Positions 33,822-43,760 are shown, counted from the first letter of the stretch. The stretch is 64,000 bases of DNA from Nitrospiraceae bacterium (GCA_003599275.1 QZJG01000030.1:1-64000); one strand, 5' to 3'. Notes: a model not told the origin generated them from the letters alone. Numbers and translations: made by a program.

Positions 33822-35714
33822 TCAAATCCTGAATTTTCTCTCATATCCCCTCGGCGTGATCAGAAAATTTCCCCATGAGAAGGTATGCGAGTTGCCGATT
33901 ATTACGGTTGTTTGCATATCGATATCATGTGCAGGCATGTCCTGAAGATTTGTGATGACGATATCCTCATTTTCCCTCATTGCGCCTTTTACTATCCCGA
34001 CCGGGGTATTCGGGCTTCTGTATTTCAAAATTATCTCCTGTGCCCTGTTGATGTGTCCCTGCCTTCCCTTGCTTCTGGGATTATACAGCGCAATGACAAA
34101 GTCAGCCATTGCAGCGGCTTCCAGTCTTTTCTCTATGACCTCCCACGGGGTCAACCTGTCGGAAAGGCTTATCGAGGCAAAGTCATGCATCAGAGGTGCG
34201 CCGAGCCGCGCGGCACAGGCGTTCAGAGCAGAGATGCCGGGAATGACTTCAACAGACAGTGACGAGTGACAAGTGACAAGTGACAAGTCTTTTGAATTTT
34301 GAGTCTGGGCTCTGGGTTCTGTGCTCTGTGTTCTAAGCAGTTCAAACACCAGTCCGGCCATGGCATATATGCCGGGGTCTCCGCCGCTGATTATGGAAAC
34401 CGTCTTGCCTTCCAATGCAAGTTCGACCGCCTTTTTGCATCTGTCCACTTCCTGGGTCATTCCGGTAGAAACCACTTCTTTATTTTTTATCAATTCTTCT
34501 ATCAGATCCAGATACGTGCCGTATCCGACTATTACGTCAGATTCCTTAATCGCCTCTTGTGCGCGGGGAGTTATATATTCAATTCCGCCGGGACCGGTAC
34601 CGACAATGTAGAGTCTGGAACTATGAGTTAAGAGTTTAGTGAGTGGGTTTGGACCTTGAATATTGAATTTTGAATCTTCTTTCTTCTTAACTCTTGACTC
34701 TTGACTCTCGACTCTTTCCGCAATCGCCACTGTCACATTCCCGATCTTCTGTTTTGGAACAAGCAGGTTATCATCTCCTGATGCAAGCAAGGCAGCAGGC
34801 TCCGCGACTGCATTTGCGCCGACTGCCCTGAACACGGTTTTTGATTTTATTACGCCTTTCACCCTGTTAAGTTCGTCAGGACTGAATGTCCTTACCTCAA
34901 AATTATATTTCCCGGCAAAGGCAATCAGCCCCGGCTCATTACCCTTTTTATCAATGGTTGTGAGGGAGTGAATGGAAAGGAAAGAAAGATCATTCGCTGC
35001 CAGGACCTTTCTGACGGCATTATCTATCTCCATTTTCGATGTCCCGCTGTTACAGCCGATGCCGATTACAAGATTTTTGGGGCGGAGATAGAGTTTAGGG
35101 CCCGGGGTCTGGAGTTTGGAGTTTGTTATCAGAACATCCGCATTATCCGGCGTATCAACTTGAATGAATTCTTCAGGAAGTTTTATGTCTGTGTTCTTTG
35201 CTCTTTGTTCTTTGTTCTGATCGATATATACTTTCAATGTACCTTTATTTATAAGTTTTGAGGCGACACGAGAAAGAGCTTTATCGTTCTCGATGACAAG
35301 GTTCTTCTCTCTTGCCCACAAATCTATTGACGGCAGATTATTCACATCCGATGCCGTAGTTATGACGGCCTCTCCTTTCAGGAAATCCGCAATCTCTTTT
35401 GCAACTTTGTTCGCACCGCCGAGATGACCGCTCAGGAGGCTTATGGCATATTTGCCTTTTTCATCAATCACGACAACGGCGGGGTCGGTTTTCTTGTCTT
35501 TAATCAGAGGGGCTATCGTCCTTACCACAATTCCCGATGCCATGATGAAGATAAGGTTTTTGGAGCCAGGCCAGTATCGTTGTAAGGGAGAACGGCTGTT
35601 CGCCCCAACGGGTTTAAACTTTAAAACCCGCGCGTCAGGATAAAGTGTCTTCAGCCCTTTGGCTACAGTCAATCCGTTATTTGTTATGTAGAAAATCAGG
35701 GTATTATTTTTCAT
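33822..35714 (-). CDS. cbiG-cbiH: CbiG - CbiH(CobJ) fusion: cobalt-precorrin 5A hydrolase and precorrin-3B C17-methyltransferase
   Basis: 630 residues for two successive activities of the cobalt-early (anaerobic) cobalamin route. Residues about 1-335 are CbiG: LIFIMASGIVVRTIAPLIKDKK, SGHLGGAN, then NLVIGIGCNSGTS and AVAEPAALLASG. Residues about 370-630 are the SAM-dependent CbiH: YIVGTGPGGIEYITPRA, SIISGGDPGIYAMAGL, VEVIPGISALNA and LYNPRSKGR. Five degenerate 7-base arrays lie inside the gene, one forming the linker between halves, one inside the CbiH loop before VIPGIS. No other cobalamin gene or B12 riboswitch is adjacent. Both halves keep their motifs, so activity is expected. Confidence 0.92.
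   Translation of the reverse strand: MKNNTLIFYITNNGLTVAKGLKTLYPDARVLKFKPVGANSRSPLQRYWPGSKNLIFIMASGIVVRTIAPLIKDKKTDPAVVVIDEKGKYAISLLSGHLGGANKVAKEIADFLKGEAVITTASDVNNLPSIDLWAREKNLVIENDKALSRVASKLINKGTLKVYIDQNKEQRAKNTDIKLPEEFIQVDTPDNADVLITNSKLQTPGPKLYLRPKNLVIGIGCNSGTSKMEIDNAVRKVLAANDLSFLSIHSLTTIDKKGNEPGLIAFAGKYNFEVRTFSPDELNRVKGVIKSKTVFRAVGANAVAEPAALLASGDDNLLVPKQKIGNVTVAIAERVESQESRVKKKEDSKFNIQGPNPLTKLLTHSSRLYIVGTGPGGIEYITPRAQEAIKESDVIVGYGTYLDLIEELIKNKEVVSTGMTQEVDRCKKAVELALEGKTVSIISGGDPGIYAMAGLVFELLRTQSTEPRAQTQNSKDLSLVTCHSSLSVEVIPGISALNACAARLGAPLMHDFASISLSDRLTPWEVIEKRLEAAAMADFVIALYNPRSKGRQGHINRAQEIILKYRSPNTPVGIVKGAMRENEDIVITNLQDMPAHDIDMQTTVIIGNSHTFSWGNFLITPRGYERKFRI
34258..34332. repeat. Two heptanucleotide arrays in the CbiH part (AGTGACA and CTGTGCT types)
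   Basis: 34258-34285 holds four units (AGTGACG, then AGTGACA three times). 34305-34332 holds four units (CTGGGCT, CTGGGTT, CTGTGCT, CTGTGTT). Together they encode an extra loop of about 25 residues between GLVFEL and VEVIPGI, a place where related enzymes have a short connector. Confidence 0.88.
34656..34714. repeat. Two heptanucleotide arrays at the CbiG/CbiH junction
   Basis: 34656-34676 has three TTGAAT(A/T/C) units. 34687-34714 has four units (TTAACTC, TTGACTC twice, TCGACTC). They encode the interdomain linker. Confidence 0.85.
35107..35127. repeat. Heptanucleotide array, GTTTGGA type
   Basis: Three units (GTCTGGA, GTTTGGA, GTTTGTT) in the CbiG part just before the conserved LVIGIGCNSG region. 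Confidence 0.6.
35187..35221. repeat. Heptanucleotide array, TTCTTTG type
   Basis: Five units (GTCTGTG, TTCTTTG, CTCTTTG, TTCTTTG, TTCTGAT) in the CbiG part, encoding a stretch around NKEQRAKNTD. Confidence 0.8.
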
Positions 35715-35920
35715 TTGAAAATATTTCTGACCGGTTTTATCGTTTGCTGCAGGACTATTCTAACATACCGTTATTATGGAACCAACAAGGCTTTATTTTT
35801 TATGGCAGCCAATTTCATTGCATGCAAATTCGAGATCATTCCGGACGGCATCGGTATGTTATAATCCATGACGTTCTATGAGAATGTAGGGGCCGGTGAT
35901 ATAAAAATACAGGAGGAGTA

Positions 35921-37288
35921 ATGATAAATCCTGCTATCTTCAGACAATATGACATCAGAGGAATATGGGAAAAAGATTTGACCCCGGAAGTTGTTGAACT
36001 TATAGGGAAGGGGTTTGCCTCGTATCTGCTTAAAGCTATTAAGCAGGGGAAGGCCAGGATAAGTGTGGGGAGGGATGCAAGATTACATTCCCCGGCGATC
36101 AGGGACAGCCTTGTGAAGGGCCTGACGGAGTCCGGTATTGACGTTATTGATCTCGGGGTATGCCCGACGCCGCTCCAGTATTATTCCATACACAAATTGT
36201 CTCTCGACGGCGGCGTGATGATAACCGGCAGCCACAATCCGCCTGAGTTTAACGGCTTTAAATTGAGTGTGGGCAAGACCACCATCTTTGGAGAGGCGGT
36301 CCAGGACATCAGGAAAATAATAGATGCGCATGATTTCAAAAACGGCAGTGGAACTGTTGGGAGCTATCCGGTAATCGAGGATTATATCGAGTTTCTGAAG
36401 GACAAGTTCCCCAGCCTCTCCGGTATAAGAGTTGTGGTAGACGCGGGCAACGGCACAGGCGGTCTTGTGGCCCCGGAGATCATGAGGGCGTTAGGCGCGG
36501 AAGTGATAGAGCTTTATTGCCGGCCGGATGGAAGGTTCCCCAACCATCATCCTGATCCGACGGTTGAGGAGTACCTCACCGACCTTATCGCAAAGGTGAA
36601 AGAGGTCCAGGCCCATGTGGGGATAGGATACGACGGGGACGCAGACAGGATCGGCGCCATCGATGAGGATGGGAACATCATCTGGGGCGACAAACTGATG
36701 ATAATTTTTTCGAGAGATATTCTGAAGGACAACCCGGGGGCGAAGATAATCGGCGAGGTAAAATGCTCCCAGACCCTTTATGACGACATCGCCGCCCACG
36801 GCGGCGTCCCCATCATGTGGAAGACGGGGCATTCACTGATCAAGGAAAAACTCAAAAAAGAATGCGCGCTGCTTGCGGGCGAGATGAGCGGCCATCTGTT
36901 TTTCGCCCACAGGTATTTCGGTTATGATGATGCGATTTATGCGAGCCTGAGACTTCTTCAGATCATCAAGGAAGCAGGGGCGCCTTACAGCACCGCGAAA
37001 TTACTGAGGGATGTGCCTTATACGGTCGCTACCCCCGAGATACGATTTGACTGCCCGGATGATATCAAATTTGCAATTGTTGAAAAGGCCCGGCAGGCAT
37101 TCAACGAATATGAGTCGATTACGATCGACGGAATAAGGATAAAATTCGACGACGGGTGGGCGCTTGTCCGCGCGTCAAATACCCAGCCTGTTCTGGTCCT
37201 GCGCTTCGAGGCAAAAACCGAATCCCGCCTTAAAGAAATAAGAGGCATTGTTGAAGAGAGGCTGAACAGGATAATGGAGGGGGTCTAA
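35921..37288 (+). CDS. Phosphomannomutase/phosphoglucomutase (alpha-D-phosphohexomutase)
   Basis: 455 residues, four-domain phosphohexomutase that interconverts hexose 6- and 1-phosphates for surface polysaccharide and nucleotide-sugar supply. The phosphoserine loop is GVMITGSHNPPEFNG, the metal loop GYDGDADRIG, the sugar-binding loop GEMSGHLFF and the phosphate-binding loop RASNTQPVLVLRFE. A strong AGGAGGAG precedes the ATG. PMM versus PGM preference cannot be decided. It converges with the PEP-CTERM gene with one base between them. Confidence 0.93.
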   Translation: MINPAIFRQYDIRGIWEKDLTPEVVELIGKGFASYLLKAIKQGKARISVGRDARLHSPAIRDSLVKGLTESGIDVIDLGVCPTPLQYYSIHKLSLDGGVMITGSHNPPEFNGFKLSVGKTTIFGEAVQDIRKIIDAHDFKNGSGTVGSYPVIEDYIEFLKDKFPSLSGIRVVVDAGNGTGGLVAPEIMRALGAEVIELYCRPDGRFPNHHPDPTVEEYLTDLIAKVKEVQAHVGIGYDGDADRIGAIDEDGNIIWGDKLMIIFSRDILKDNPGAKIIGEVKCSQTLYDDIAAHGGVPIMWKTGHSLIKEKLKKECALLAGEMSGHLFFAHRYFGYDDAIYASLRLLQIIKEAGAPYSTAKLLRDVPYTVATPEIRFDCPDDIKFAIVEKARQAFNEYESITIDGIRIKFDDGWALVRASNTQPVLVLRFEAKTESRLKEIRGIVEERLNRIMEGV

Positions 37289-37289
37289 T

Positions 37290-37478
37290 TTATCTTTTAA
37301 ACTTCCGCCTCAGCCACAACACTGCCGCGCCGACGCCGAAAAGTACATAACTTACAGGCTCGGGAGCTACCGGGACGTTCACCGGATGGTTCGGTGGAAG
37401 AGCCGCACCAGCGGAGACAGCAAAACAGTAAGATGCCGATATCAGCAAACCGATAACCTTCAATTTATTCTTTGCCAT
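37290..37478 (-). CDS. Minimal PEP-CTERM exosortase-substrate protein, 62 residues
   Basis: An N-terminal signal peptide (about 1-26) is followed by only a short proline-rich spacer and the PEP-CTERM tail: VAPEPVSY, a hydrophobic helix and RRKFKR. The tail is the signal recognised by exosortase. After both cleavages only about 16-18 residues would remain. GGGGGTGAAGG precedes the ATG and a candidate sigma-54 promoter lies upstream. The ExeA-like ATPase typical of PEP-CTERM loci is next on the same strand. Confidence 0.85.
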   Translation of the reverse strand: MAKNKLKVIGLLISASYCFAVSAGAALPPNHPVNVPVAPEPVSYVLFGVGAAVLWLRRKFKR

Positions 37479-37525
37479 TCCTTCACCCCCTTGCTTTATG
37501 TTCTGGAAACTGAATACCGGTGTAT

Positions 37526-37543
37526 AAGCAAGTAGCTTGCCCA
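37526..37543 (-). promoter_or_regulatory. Candidate sigma-54 (-24/-12) promoter of the PEP-CTERM gene
   Basis: On the minus strand GGGCA and TTGCT place the invariant GG (37541-37540) exactly ten bases before GC (37529-37528). CA follows the GG and TT precedes the GC as in the consensus. The predicted start is near 37516, about 38 bases before the ATG. PEP-CTERM genes in other phyla are known to be sigma-54/PrsR regulated, which fits. Confidence 0.45.
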
Positions 37544-37766
37544 GTGTAAAAATATCAGACAGGATTGTTGGGCAATATCCTTACATGTCGATTTAACTCA
37601 ATGAAAAATAATGATTTCATGAAAACAAGTTCAACGTTTAATTAAAACAGGTCACAATGATATTTTGTCTGGGAATTGCCTTTAAAGGTGTGACATTTTA
37701 TAAGCGTCACAGTGACAGGTGTGCGGCGTCTCATGGGGAACGACATTAGTATTGAGTCGTATTGAG

Positions 37767-37793
37767 ATTCCCTGCGGCAGAACCACAGGGAAT
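37767..37793 (-). terminator. Hairpin after the ExeA-like ATPase gene
   Basis: 8-bp arms ATTCCCTG and CAGGGAAT (37767-37774 and 37786-37793) with an 11-base loop, just past the stop. No strong U-run. Confidence 0.4.
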
Positions 37794-37800
37794 ACGCTCA

Positions 37801-38616
37801 CTATCCATTCAAGTCGAGAGAGGATGAAACAGCGTCGATAATTTCTTTGCCTACAGGATTTGCCCTGAGGAGGAAACCTTCAAAAATGGCATTGTCGCAA
37901 ACCGTGTTGATTAACCTCGGAACGCCTTTTGTGTAATGATGGACTGCGGTGACCGCCTCCGGTGTGAAGATATCTTCATCGCACCCGGCGACTTTAAGCC
38001 TGTGCCTGATATACTCGCGGGTTATATTTTCATCAAGTCCGGTCAATTTATATTTTACGGCCACTCTCTGTTTAAGAGGCTCATCCAGCGCGAGGACGTC
38101 TTCGAGTTCGGGAAGCCCGAAGAGAACGAGCGTAATGAGCTTTCCGTCAGGGCTTTCCATGTTCAGGAGCCCCCGGAACTCTTCCATTATCTCCCGTGAC
38201 TGAAGCATCTGGACTTCGTCCATCAGGATGACCGTCTTGCGCCCGGCCGCATGTATCTCGACAAATCTTTTATATATCTGTCCGAGGATATCCAGTTTGG
38301 TCTCTCCGACATTTTCGATTCCGATCTGAAAGGCGATTTTTTTCATCAGCCAGTCCGTTGTAACGGACGTATGGATCACCACGAGGAGGGCGGCCTCGTA
38401 TTTGTCTTCTTCCAGTTCATTAAGCATCCTCCTTGCGAGAGTGGTCTTGCCCGTGCCTACCCCGCCGACTACAACCGCAAGCCCCTTCATGGCGTCGACC
38501 GCGTATTTAAGCCTTATAAGGGCCTGGGCATGCTGGGCGTTGTTGTAGAAATACCTGTTGTCTACCGTGTTTGAAAATGGATGCTCCTTTAATTTGTAAA
38601 ATTCCAGATGTTCCAT
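37801..38616 (-). CDS. ExeA/GspA-like AAA ATPase of the PEP-CTERM locus type
   Basis: 271 residues. Walker A is GGVGTGKTT (about 52-60), Walker B VILMDEVQ, followed by GLPELEDVLALDEPLKQRVA and TKGVPRLINTVCDNAI. It begins LEFYKLKEHPFSNTVDNRYFY, the hallmark of the putative secretion ATPases of exosortase loci. It probably helps assemble polysaccharide or PEP-CTERM protein export at the inner membrane. Exosortase itself is not in the window. Confidence 0.85.
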   Translation of the reverse strand: MEHLEFYKLKEHPFSNTVDNRYFYNNAQHAQALIRLKYAVDAMKGLAVVVGGVGTGKTTLARRMLNELEEDKYEAALLVVIHTSVTTDWLMKKIAFQIGIENVGETKLDILGQIYKRFVEIHAAGRKTVILMDEVQMLQSREIMEEFRGLLNMESPDGKLITLVLFGLPELEDVLALDEPLKQRVAVKYKLTGLDENITREYIRHRLKVAGCDEDIFTPEAVTAVHHYTKGVPRLINTVCDNAIFEGFLLRANPVGKEIIDAVSSSLDLNG

Positions 38617-38703
38617 AGTAAAAATGTAATGAGTAAGATTATGAGCGACCCGGAGCCGGGCGGCATTTTATATCTCCAGGTATGGACGTTACATTCCGGA
38701 GAG

Positions 38704-40368
38704 TCAAATATACGATACCCGGTCTCTCTTCTGTTTTTCTTTCTCCCCGGCCTTTTGCTGCGTCTGCTCCTTCAGCATGGCTATTTTGTCCCGGATGTCT
38801 TTAAAGTCCGGGTCCCTGGCCTGTATCTCGGAGTAAAGCTCGAAAGCAGTGTTATTATCATTGTTATTCATATATGCGCCGGCCAGCTCATATTTTATAT
38901 CCAGATGCCTCTCGTCATCACGGGAGACCTTTTCGAGAATCTTATGAAATTCTGCTATTGCCAGGGAGTAAGCGCCTTTCTCCATGTAACAGGACGCGAT
39001 CATCCGCAGGCTCAGCAGAGCCTTTTCCGGGTCTCCTGAAGCCAGCCGGAATTCCCTGACGGCCTCATCCTGAAGACCTCTTTTTTTATAATCAACCCCG
39101 GAGATGTAATGTGATTCATAATCTTCCCCGCCGGCAAGCCGCATATCCGCCTTTTCATCCGGTAATTTTTCAACGATTATTTCTTCCTTGTTATGCGGCG
39201 TCCTCAGGCCGAGGGCCTTTTCGAGATCTTCGACCTTATATCTTATTGAGGAATTGTCACGGTCCGAGACCAGGACTTCTTTGTAAGCATGGAGCGCATC
39301 TTTATACGCGCCCTCTTTTTCGTACAGCGCGGCGAGGGACTTTAACTCTCGCGTTATGGCCTCGCAGTCGCCTTTGGTCCTGTAAATATTGACTATGCGC
39401 TCTCTCACCGGAAGAGGATGCAACTCTTTAAAATTATGCAGCATCTTGAGTGCCTCATCAAGCTCCTGGGCGAGTACGGCCTCCTCTATGGCGGGAAGCA
39501 ATTCCCTCCAGGCCTTATCCGGACGGCCTTCACTCAGATAGATGTCGCCGAGGAGTTTCCTGGCCCCGGTATCGGAAGGTTTTTTTTCAATTATCGCCAG
39601 AAGTAGTTTTTTTGCATCTTCGGTCTTGCGGGCCCGAACGGCCAAATTTGCATAGGCCTGCAGGAGACCATTATCGTCAGGGGCGAAAGATACGGCCTGT
39701 GCCAGAAATTTCAGGGCCTTATCCATCTGATTTGATTTTTCCGCCAATATGCCGGAGCCGGTCAGTGAGGATATGTTTTTTGAATCTATACTTAGCGCCT
39801 TTGCGTAAAACTCATGCGCCCTGTCCGGTTCGTCTTTTGAGAGGTAATCCGAGGCAATTGAAGCGTATCCGTTTGCGGCCCTCTCTTTAAAACCCGCCTT
39901 GAGGTAAAGCTCGGACATCTTTGTCCTGATATTCACATCCGAAGGCGAAAGCTGAAGCGCACTCTCGCAGAGTCCAAGGGCCTTTTCCTGGGCGCCGTTC
40001 CGGTCGTATATCTCAGCAGCCCTCATCAGATTTTCAACGGCGTCAACGGTCACGCCTTTTTCCGCATAAAGCGCGGCCAGCGCGGCCAGGGTTTCGGCGT
40101 CAGAGGGCATAAGGTTCAGGATTTTTTTATAAAGCGCTATGGCCTTGGGGGCAAAACCGTCCTCCCTGTAAATCTGTGCGGCCTTTGTGAAATAATCTGC
40201 GGCCTCTTTTGGCGCCCCCTTTTTTAAATAAAGGTCACCGATGGTATTGCAGATATTTCCGTCTTTATTGTCTGTTATAAGTCTTTCCAGTTCGGCAATG
40301 GCCTTGTCAATCTGGCCCTTTGCGGCAAATTTCCGAGCAGCTTCTATTATTGCGGCCTTGTCTTTCAT
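38704..40368 (-). CDS. Tetratricopeptide-repeat protein
   Basis: 554 residues of mostly TPR units of about 34 residues (YLKKGAPKEAADYFTKAAQIY, ALYAEKGVTVDAVENLMRAAEIY, LYLKAGFKERA and many more), with a less regular linker around 420-440 and a C-terminal Lys/Gln-rich coiled stretch. No signal peptide or catalytic domain. The frame continues to 40533 but that extension looks random; ATG 40368 starts at KDKAAIIEAARKF. It is probably a scaffold for a secretion or polysaccharide complex, judging from the ExeA-like gene 87 bases downstream. Divergent from gyrA. Confidence 0.85.
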   Translation of the reverse strand: MKDKAAIIEAARKFAAKGQIDKAIAELERLITDNKDGNICNTIGDLYLKKGAPKEAADYFTKAAQIYREDGFAPKAIALYKKILNLMPSDAETLAALAALYAEKGVTVDAVENLMRAAEIYDRNGAQEKALGLCESALQLSPSDVNIRTKMSELYLKAGFKERAANGYASIASDYLSKDEPDRAHEFYAKALSIDSKNISSLTGSGILAEKSNQMDKALKFLAQAVSFAPDDNGLLQAYANLAVRARKTEDAKKLLLAIIEKKPSDTGARKLLGDIYLSEGRPDKAWRELLPAIEEAVLAQELDEALKMLHNFKELHPLPVRERIVNIYRTKGDCEAITRELKSLAALYEKEGAYKDALHAYKEVLVSDRDNSSIRYKVEDLEKALGLRTPHNKEEIIVEKLPDEKADMRLAGGEDYESHYISGVDYKKRGLQDEAVREFRLASGDPEKALLSLRMIASCYMEKGAYSLAIAEFHKILEKVSRDDERHLDIKYELAGAYMNNNDNNTAFELYSEIQARDPDFKDIRDKIAMLKEQTQQKAGEKEKQKRDRVSYI

Positions 40369-40574
40369 TTCCTGGATAAAACTATAAATTATCTTAAAAG
40401 CTTGCCTGTACAAAGTCAATGATTTGAAAACCGCCCCCTTTTCAGTCCCGAAATGCGCAGCCTGCCATTTCTGCTGCGAAAATGTTATAATTTCCCACTT
40501 GTTTCGAACATTTCTTTTCTGTTGCAAAAGCATAATTTAAAATTGCGCAAAGTCTTTTTGTCTAAGGAGTTACG

Positions 40575-43025
40575 ATGACGCGGCATATGATAAACATTGA
40601 AGAAGAGATGAAGACTTCCTATCTCGATTACGCGATGAGCGTAATTGTGGGAAGGGCGCTTCCTGACGTCAGGGACGGGCTGAAGCCGGTCCAGCGCAGG
40701 ATTCTTTACGCAATGCTGAGAGAAGGTCTGCTCCCGGGGAAAAAATATTCCAAGTGCGCCGGCGTGGTCGGAGAGGTGCTGAAGAAGTACCATCCGCATG
40801 GAGATTCGGCGGTATATGAGGCGCTTGTGCGGCTGGCGCAGGATTTCAACATGAGATATCCCCTCGTGGATGGTCAGGGCAATTTCGGCTCTATTGACGG
40901 TGACCCTGCAGCGGCATATCGTTATACCGAATCGCGTCTTACAAGGCTCGCCGAGGAGATGTTGGCCGACATTGACAAAGAGACTGTTGATTTCATCCCA
41001 AACTTTGATGAAACCACGGAAGAGCCCGTGGTCCTCCCTTCAAGGGTCCCCAACCTGATCATAAACGGCTCAGCGGGCATTGCGGTCGGCATGGCTACAA
41101 ATATCCCCCCGCATAATCTTGGAGAGATAATCGATGGGCTTCTCATGATGATCGAGGACTCCGATGTCACCATCAAGGAGCTGATGAAAAAAATCAAAGG
41201 CCCCGACTTTCCTACCGGCGGTTTCATTCACGGCAAACAGGGCATAACCGACGCCTACAATACCGGCAGGGGTCTGATAAAGGTCAGGGCCAAGACGGAA
41301 ATTGAAGAGCTTAAAGGAGAAAGGGAAAGTATCATTATCACTGAATTGCCCTATCAGGTAAATAAGGCAAGGCTTATCGAAAAGATTGCCGAGCTTGTGC
41401 GGGAAAAGAAGATTGAAGGCATATCCGACCTCCGGGACGAATCCGACAGGGAGGGCATAAGGGTAGTCATTGAGGTGAAACGCGGCGAGATATCGCAGGT
41501 AATACTCAACCAGCTTTACAAACACACTCCCATGGAATCCACCTTCGGCGTCATCATGCTCGCAATAGTCAACGGCCAGCCAAAAGTCCTGAACATCGCA
41601 AGGATCCTCTCGCTGTTCCTGCAACACAGACGTGACGTTGTGGTGAGAAAGACCAGGTTCGAGCTCAGAAAGGCCGAGGAAAAGGCGCATATACTTGAAG
41701 GCCTCAAGATCGCTCTCGATAATCTCGATGCCATTATCTCTCTGATACGGAAGTCCAAAACACCCGACGAGGCGCTTGAGGGACTGATGGTAAAATTCCC
41801 TCTGTCAAAGATCCAGGCCCAGGCGATACTCGATATGAGACTCCAGAGACTGACCGGACTGGAAAGGGACAAGATCATTCAGGATTACACGGACACGCTG
41901 AAAGAGATCGAGCGGCTGAAGTCAATCCTTGCCAGCCCGGCGCTTGTCGACAATATCATAAAAGAGGAGCTCCTCGATATAAAGAAAAAATATGCGGACA
42001 ATAGACGGACCGAGATAATGGCGGAGGCAAAGGAGCTGACTATCGAGGACCTGATATCCGAGGAAGAAATGGTGGTGACCATCTCTCACCAGGGATACAT
42101 CAAGAGGAACCCGCTTACTCTGTACAGGAGCCAGAGGAGAGGCGGCAAAGGGCTGATGGGCATGGAGACGAGGGAGGAGGATTTCGTGGAGCGCCTTTTC
42201 TCGGCTTCAACTCATGACCATGTTCTCTTCTTCACAAACTTCGGACGGCTCTACTGGCTCAGGGTTTATCAGATCCCTGAGATGGGCAGGGCGGCCAAAG
42301 GCAAGGCCATTGTCAATCTCCTGCAATTGTCGCAATATGAGAAGATATCCGCCGTCTTTACGATAAAGGAATTTCTGGAAGGACTTTTTCTTTTCATGGC
42401 AACGAAAAAGGGCGTTGTCAAGAAGACATCACTCACAGCTTACAGCAATCCCAGGGCCAAGGGGATCACCGCCATCAAACTCGACGAAGCTGATGAGCTT
42501 ATCGGCGTAAAACTTACAGACAGCAATAAGGACATGAACCTGAGCACTAAAAACGGCCTGTCGATCAGATTTAATGAAAAAGACGTCCGTGAGATGGGCA
42601 GGGTCGCGCACGGCGTCAGGGGAATCAGGCTCAAGCCTGATGATGAAGTCGTCTCAGTCGACGTCCTTGATGACGATACAACCCTCCTTACAGTCACTGA
42701 AAAGGGCTACGGCAAGCGGACCAAATCGGATGAATACAGGATCCAGAGTCGCGGAGGCAAAGGGATTTTCACTATAAAGGTAACTCCCAAAAACGGCAGG
42801 GTCGTTGGCGTCCTGCAGGTAAGCTCCGAGGACGAGATCATCCTCATCGCAAGCAGCGGGAAACTGATACGCATAAAGGCGTCGAACATAAGCCTTATCG
42901 GCAGAAGCACGCAGGGGGTGAGGCTTATAGACCTTGCGGAAGACGACAAGGTCGTGGGCATAGCGCGCGTGGCCGAAACAGAAGAGGAAGACGCGGGCAG
43001 TGGGGAGACGTTGTTTAAGGAATAA
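40575..43025 (+). CDS. gyrA: DNA gyrase subunit A
   Basis: 816 residues. Breaks and rejoins DNA for negative supercoiling. The active-site tyrosine is in AAYRYTESR. The quinolone-region sequence [14 protein letters not shown] has Ser at the position of E. coli Ser83 and Glu in place of Asp87, a common natural variant. The C-terminal beta-pinwheel has the GyrA box QRRGGKG, which separates it from ParC. AAGGAG precedes the ATG. gyrB is not in the window. Confidence 0.97.
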   Translation: MTRHMINIEEEMKTSYLDYAMSVIVGRALPDVRDGLKPVQRRILYAMLREGLLPGKKYSKCAGVVGEVLKKYHPHGDSAVYEALVRLAQDFNMRYPLVDGQGNFGSIDGDPAAAYRYTESRLTRLAEEMLADIDKETVDFIPNFDETTEEPVVLPSRVPNLIINGSAGIAVGMATNIPPHNLGEIIDGLLMMIEDSDVTIKELMKKIKGPDFPTGGFIHGKQGITDAYNTGRGLIKVRAKTEIEELKGERESIIITELPYQVNKARLIEKIAELVREKKIEGISDLRDESDREGIRVVIEVKRGEISQVILNQLYKHTPMESTFGVIMLAIVNGQPKVLNIARILSLFLQHRRDVVVRKTRFELRKAEEKAHILEGLKIALDNLDAIISLIRKSKTPDEALEGLMVKFPLSKIQAQAILDMRLQRLTGLERDKIIQDYTDTLKEIERLKSILASPALVDNIIKEELLDIKKKYADNRRTEIMAEAKELTIEDLISEEEMVVTISHQGYIKRNPLTLYRSQRRGGKGLMGMETREEDFVERLFSASTHDHVLFFTNFGRLYWLRVYQIPEMGRAAKGKAIVNLLQLSQYEKISAVFTIKEFLEGLFLFMATKKGVVKKTSLTAYSNPRAKGITAIKLDEADELIGVKLTDSNKDMNLSTKNGLSIRFNEKDVREMGRVAHGVRGIRLKPDDEVVSVDVLDDDTTLLTVTEKGYGKRTKSDEYRIQSRGGKGIFTIKVTPKNGRVVGVLQVSSEDEIILIASSGKLIRIKASNISLIGRSTQGVRLIDLAEDDKVVGIARVAETEEEDAGSGETLFKE

Positions 43026-43162
43026 GAAGCAGCAATCATGGTCTGACAAATTGATACCCTTGTCTACCTCGACCATAATTTTGTCCAGGCCAAACTCAGG
43101 GCGCCAAAGAGGATGTAAGGGAAATTTATCCGGCCTCCGGTTTTTTTCACTTCTTCAGGTTT

Positions 43163-43660
43163 ATGGAATTTACGAGCAAAACACAAAAGAAAAAAGAAGC
43201 CACGGCTTTGCAGAAGCTTGGGGAGAGGCTTGTTGAATTGCCTCCCGAACAGGTCAGAAATATTGATTTACCGGCAGAAATTTATGAAGCCGTCACATTA
43301 GCAAGAACACTGAAACGCGGGGGACTGCGCAGGCAAATGCAGTATATCGGCACGTTAATGCGCCAATATGATCCCGGACCGATTAAAGAGGCCCTCCATA
43401 ATATAGAGACTGGAGACTCCAATGCCCGGCGGGCTTTCAGGGAGATAGAAAAATGGCGGGACGAACTTGCAGCCGGGAACGAAGGCATTATGGAGGAGAT
43501 ATTAATAAGATTTCCGAATGCAGACCGGCGGCTATTATCTCAGCTTGTCCGTGCCGCCCGGGAGGAAACGGGGAACAGCAAACCTCCCAAAGCGTCCCGT
43601 GCATTATTCCGTTATCTGAAAAAACTTCAAACCCCGGCCGCGTCCGAACCGAAAAATTGA
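43163..43660 (+). CDS. darP: Ribosome-associated protein DarP/YjgA (DUF615)
   Basis: 165 residues. Family pattern: KKEATALQKLGERLVELPPEQ, LARTLKRGGLRRQMQYIGTLMR and a C-terminal FRYLKKLQ. Known relatives assist late maturation of the 50S ribosomal subunit. The start has only a weak AGG site. Members are best known from proteobacteria, so its presence here is mildly notable. Confidence 0.88.
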   Translation: MEFTSKTQKKKEATALQKLGERLVELPPEQVRNIDLPAEIYEAVTLARTLKRGGLRRQMQYIGTLMRQYDPGPIKEALHNIETGDSNARRAFREIEKWRDELAAGNEGIMEEILIRFPNADRRLLSQLVRAAREETGNSKPPKASRALFRYLKKLQTPAASEPKN

Positions 43661-43760
43661 AGAACCATCCGGACTAAAAATAAAGATAAGCAGTAATTTC
43701 TCCGATTAGTAATAAGGCTGCTTGCTTTACTAAGGAGTTCATAAGTAAGCGACACAGATT

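Larger units (their letters stand above)
37479..37800. other. Intergenic region between the PEP-CTERM gene and the ExeA-like ATPase gene
   Basis: 322 bases. The left part holds the candidate sigma-54 promoter. The centre is AT-rich with a short inverted repeat around GTCACAGTGACAGGTGTG (about 37707-37723). The right end holds the hairpin at 37767-37793. No ORF or RNA is recognised. Confidence 0.5.

Noticed and set aside
33822-35714. Frameshift or pseudogene status of the cobalamin gene
   Set aside because: Despite the repeat inserts the frame is open throughout and all CbiG and CbiH motifs are present.
35715-35920. Cobalamin riboswitch upstream of the CbiG-CbiH gene
   Set aside because: No B12-box-like sequence or suitable fold is visible in the short gap.
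38704-40533. Longer TPR protein starting at 40533
   Set aside because: The 55 extra residues show no TPR pattern and overlap the likely gyrA/TPR promoter region; ATG 40368 starts the first helix.
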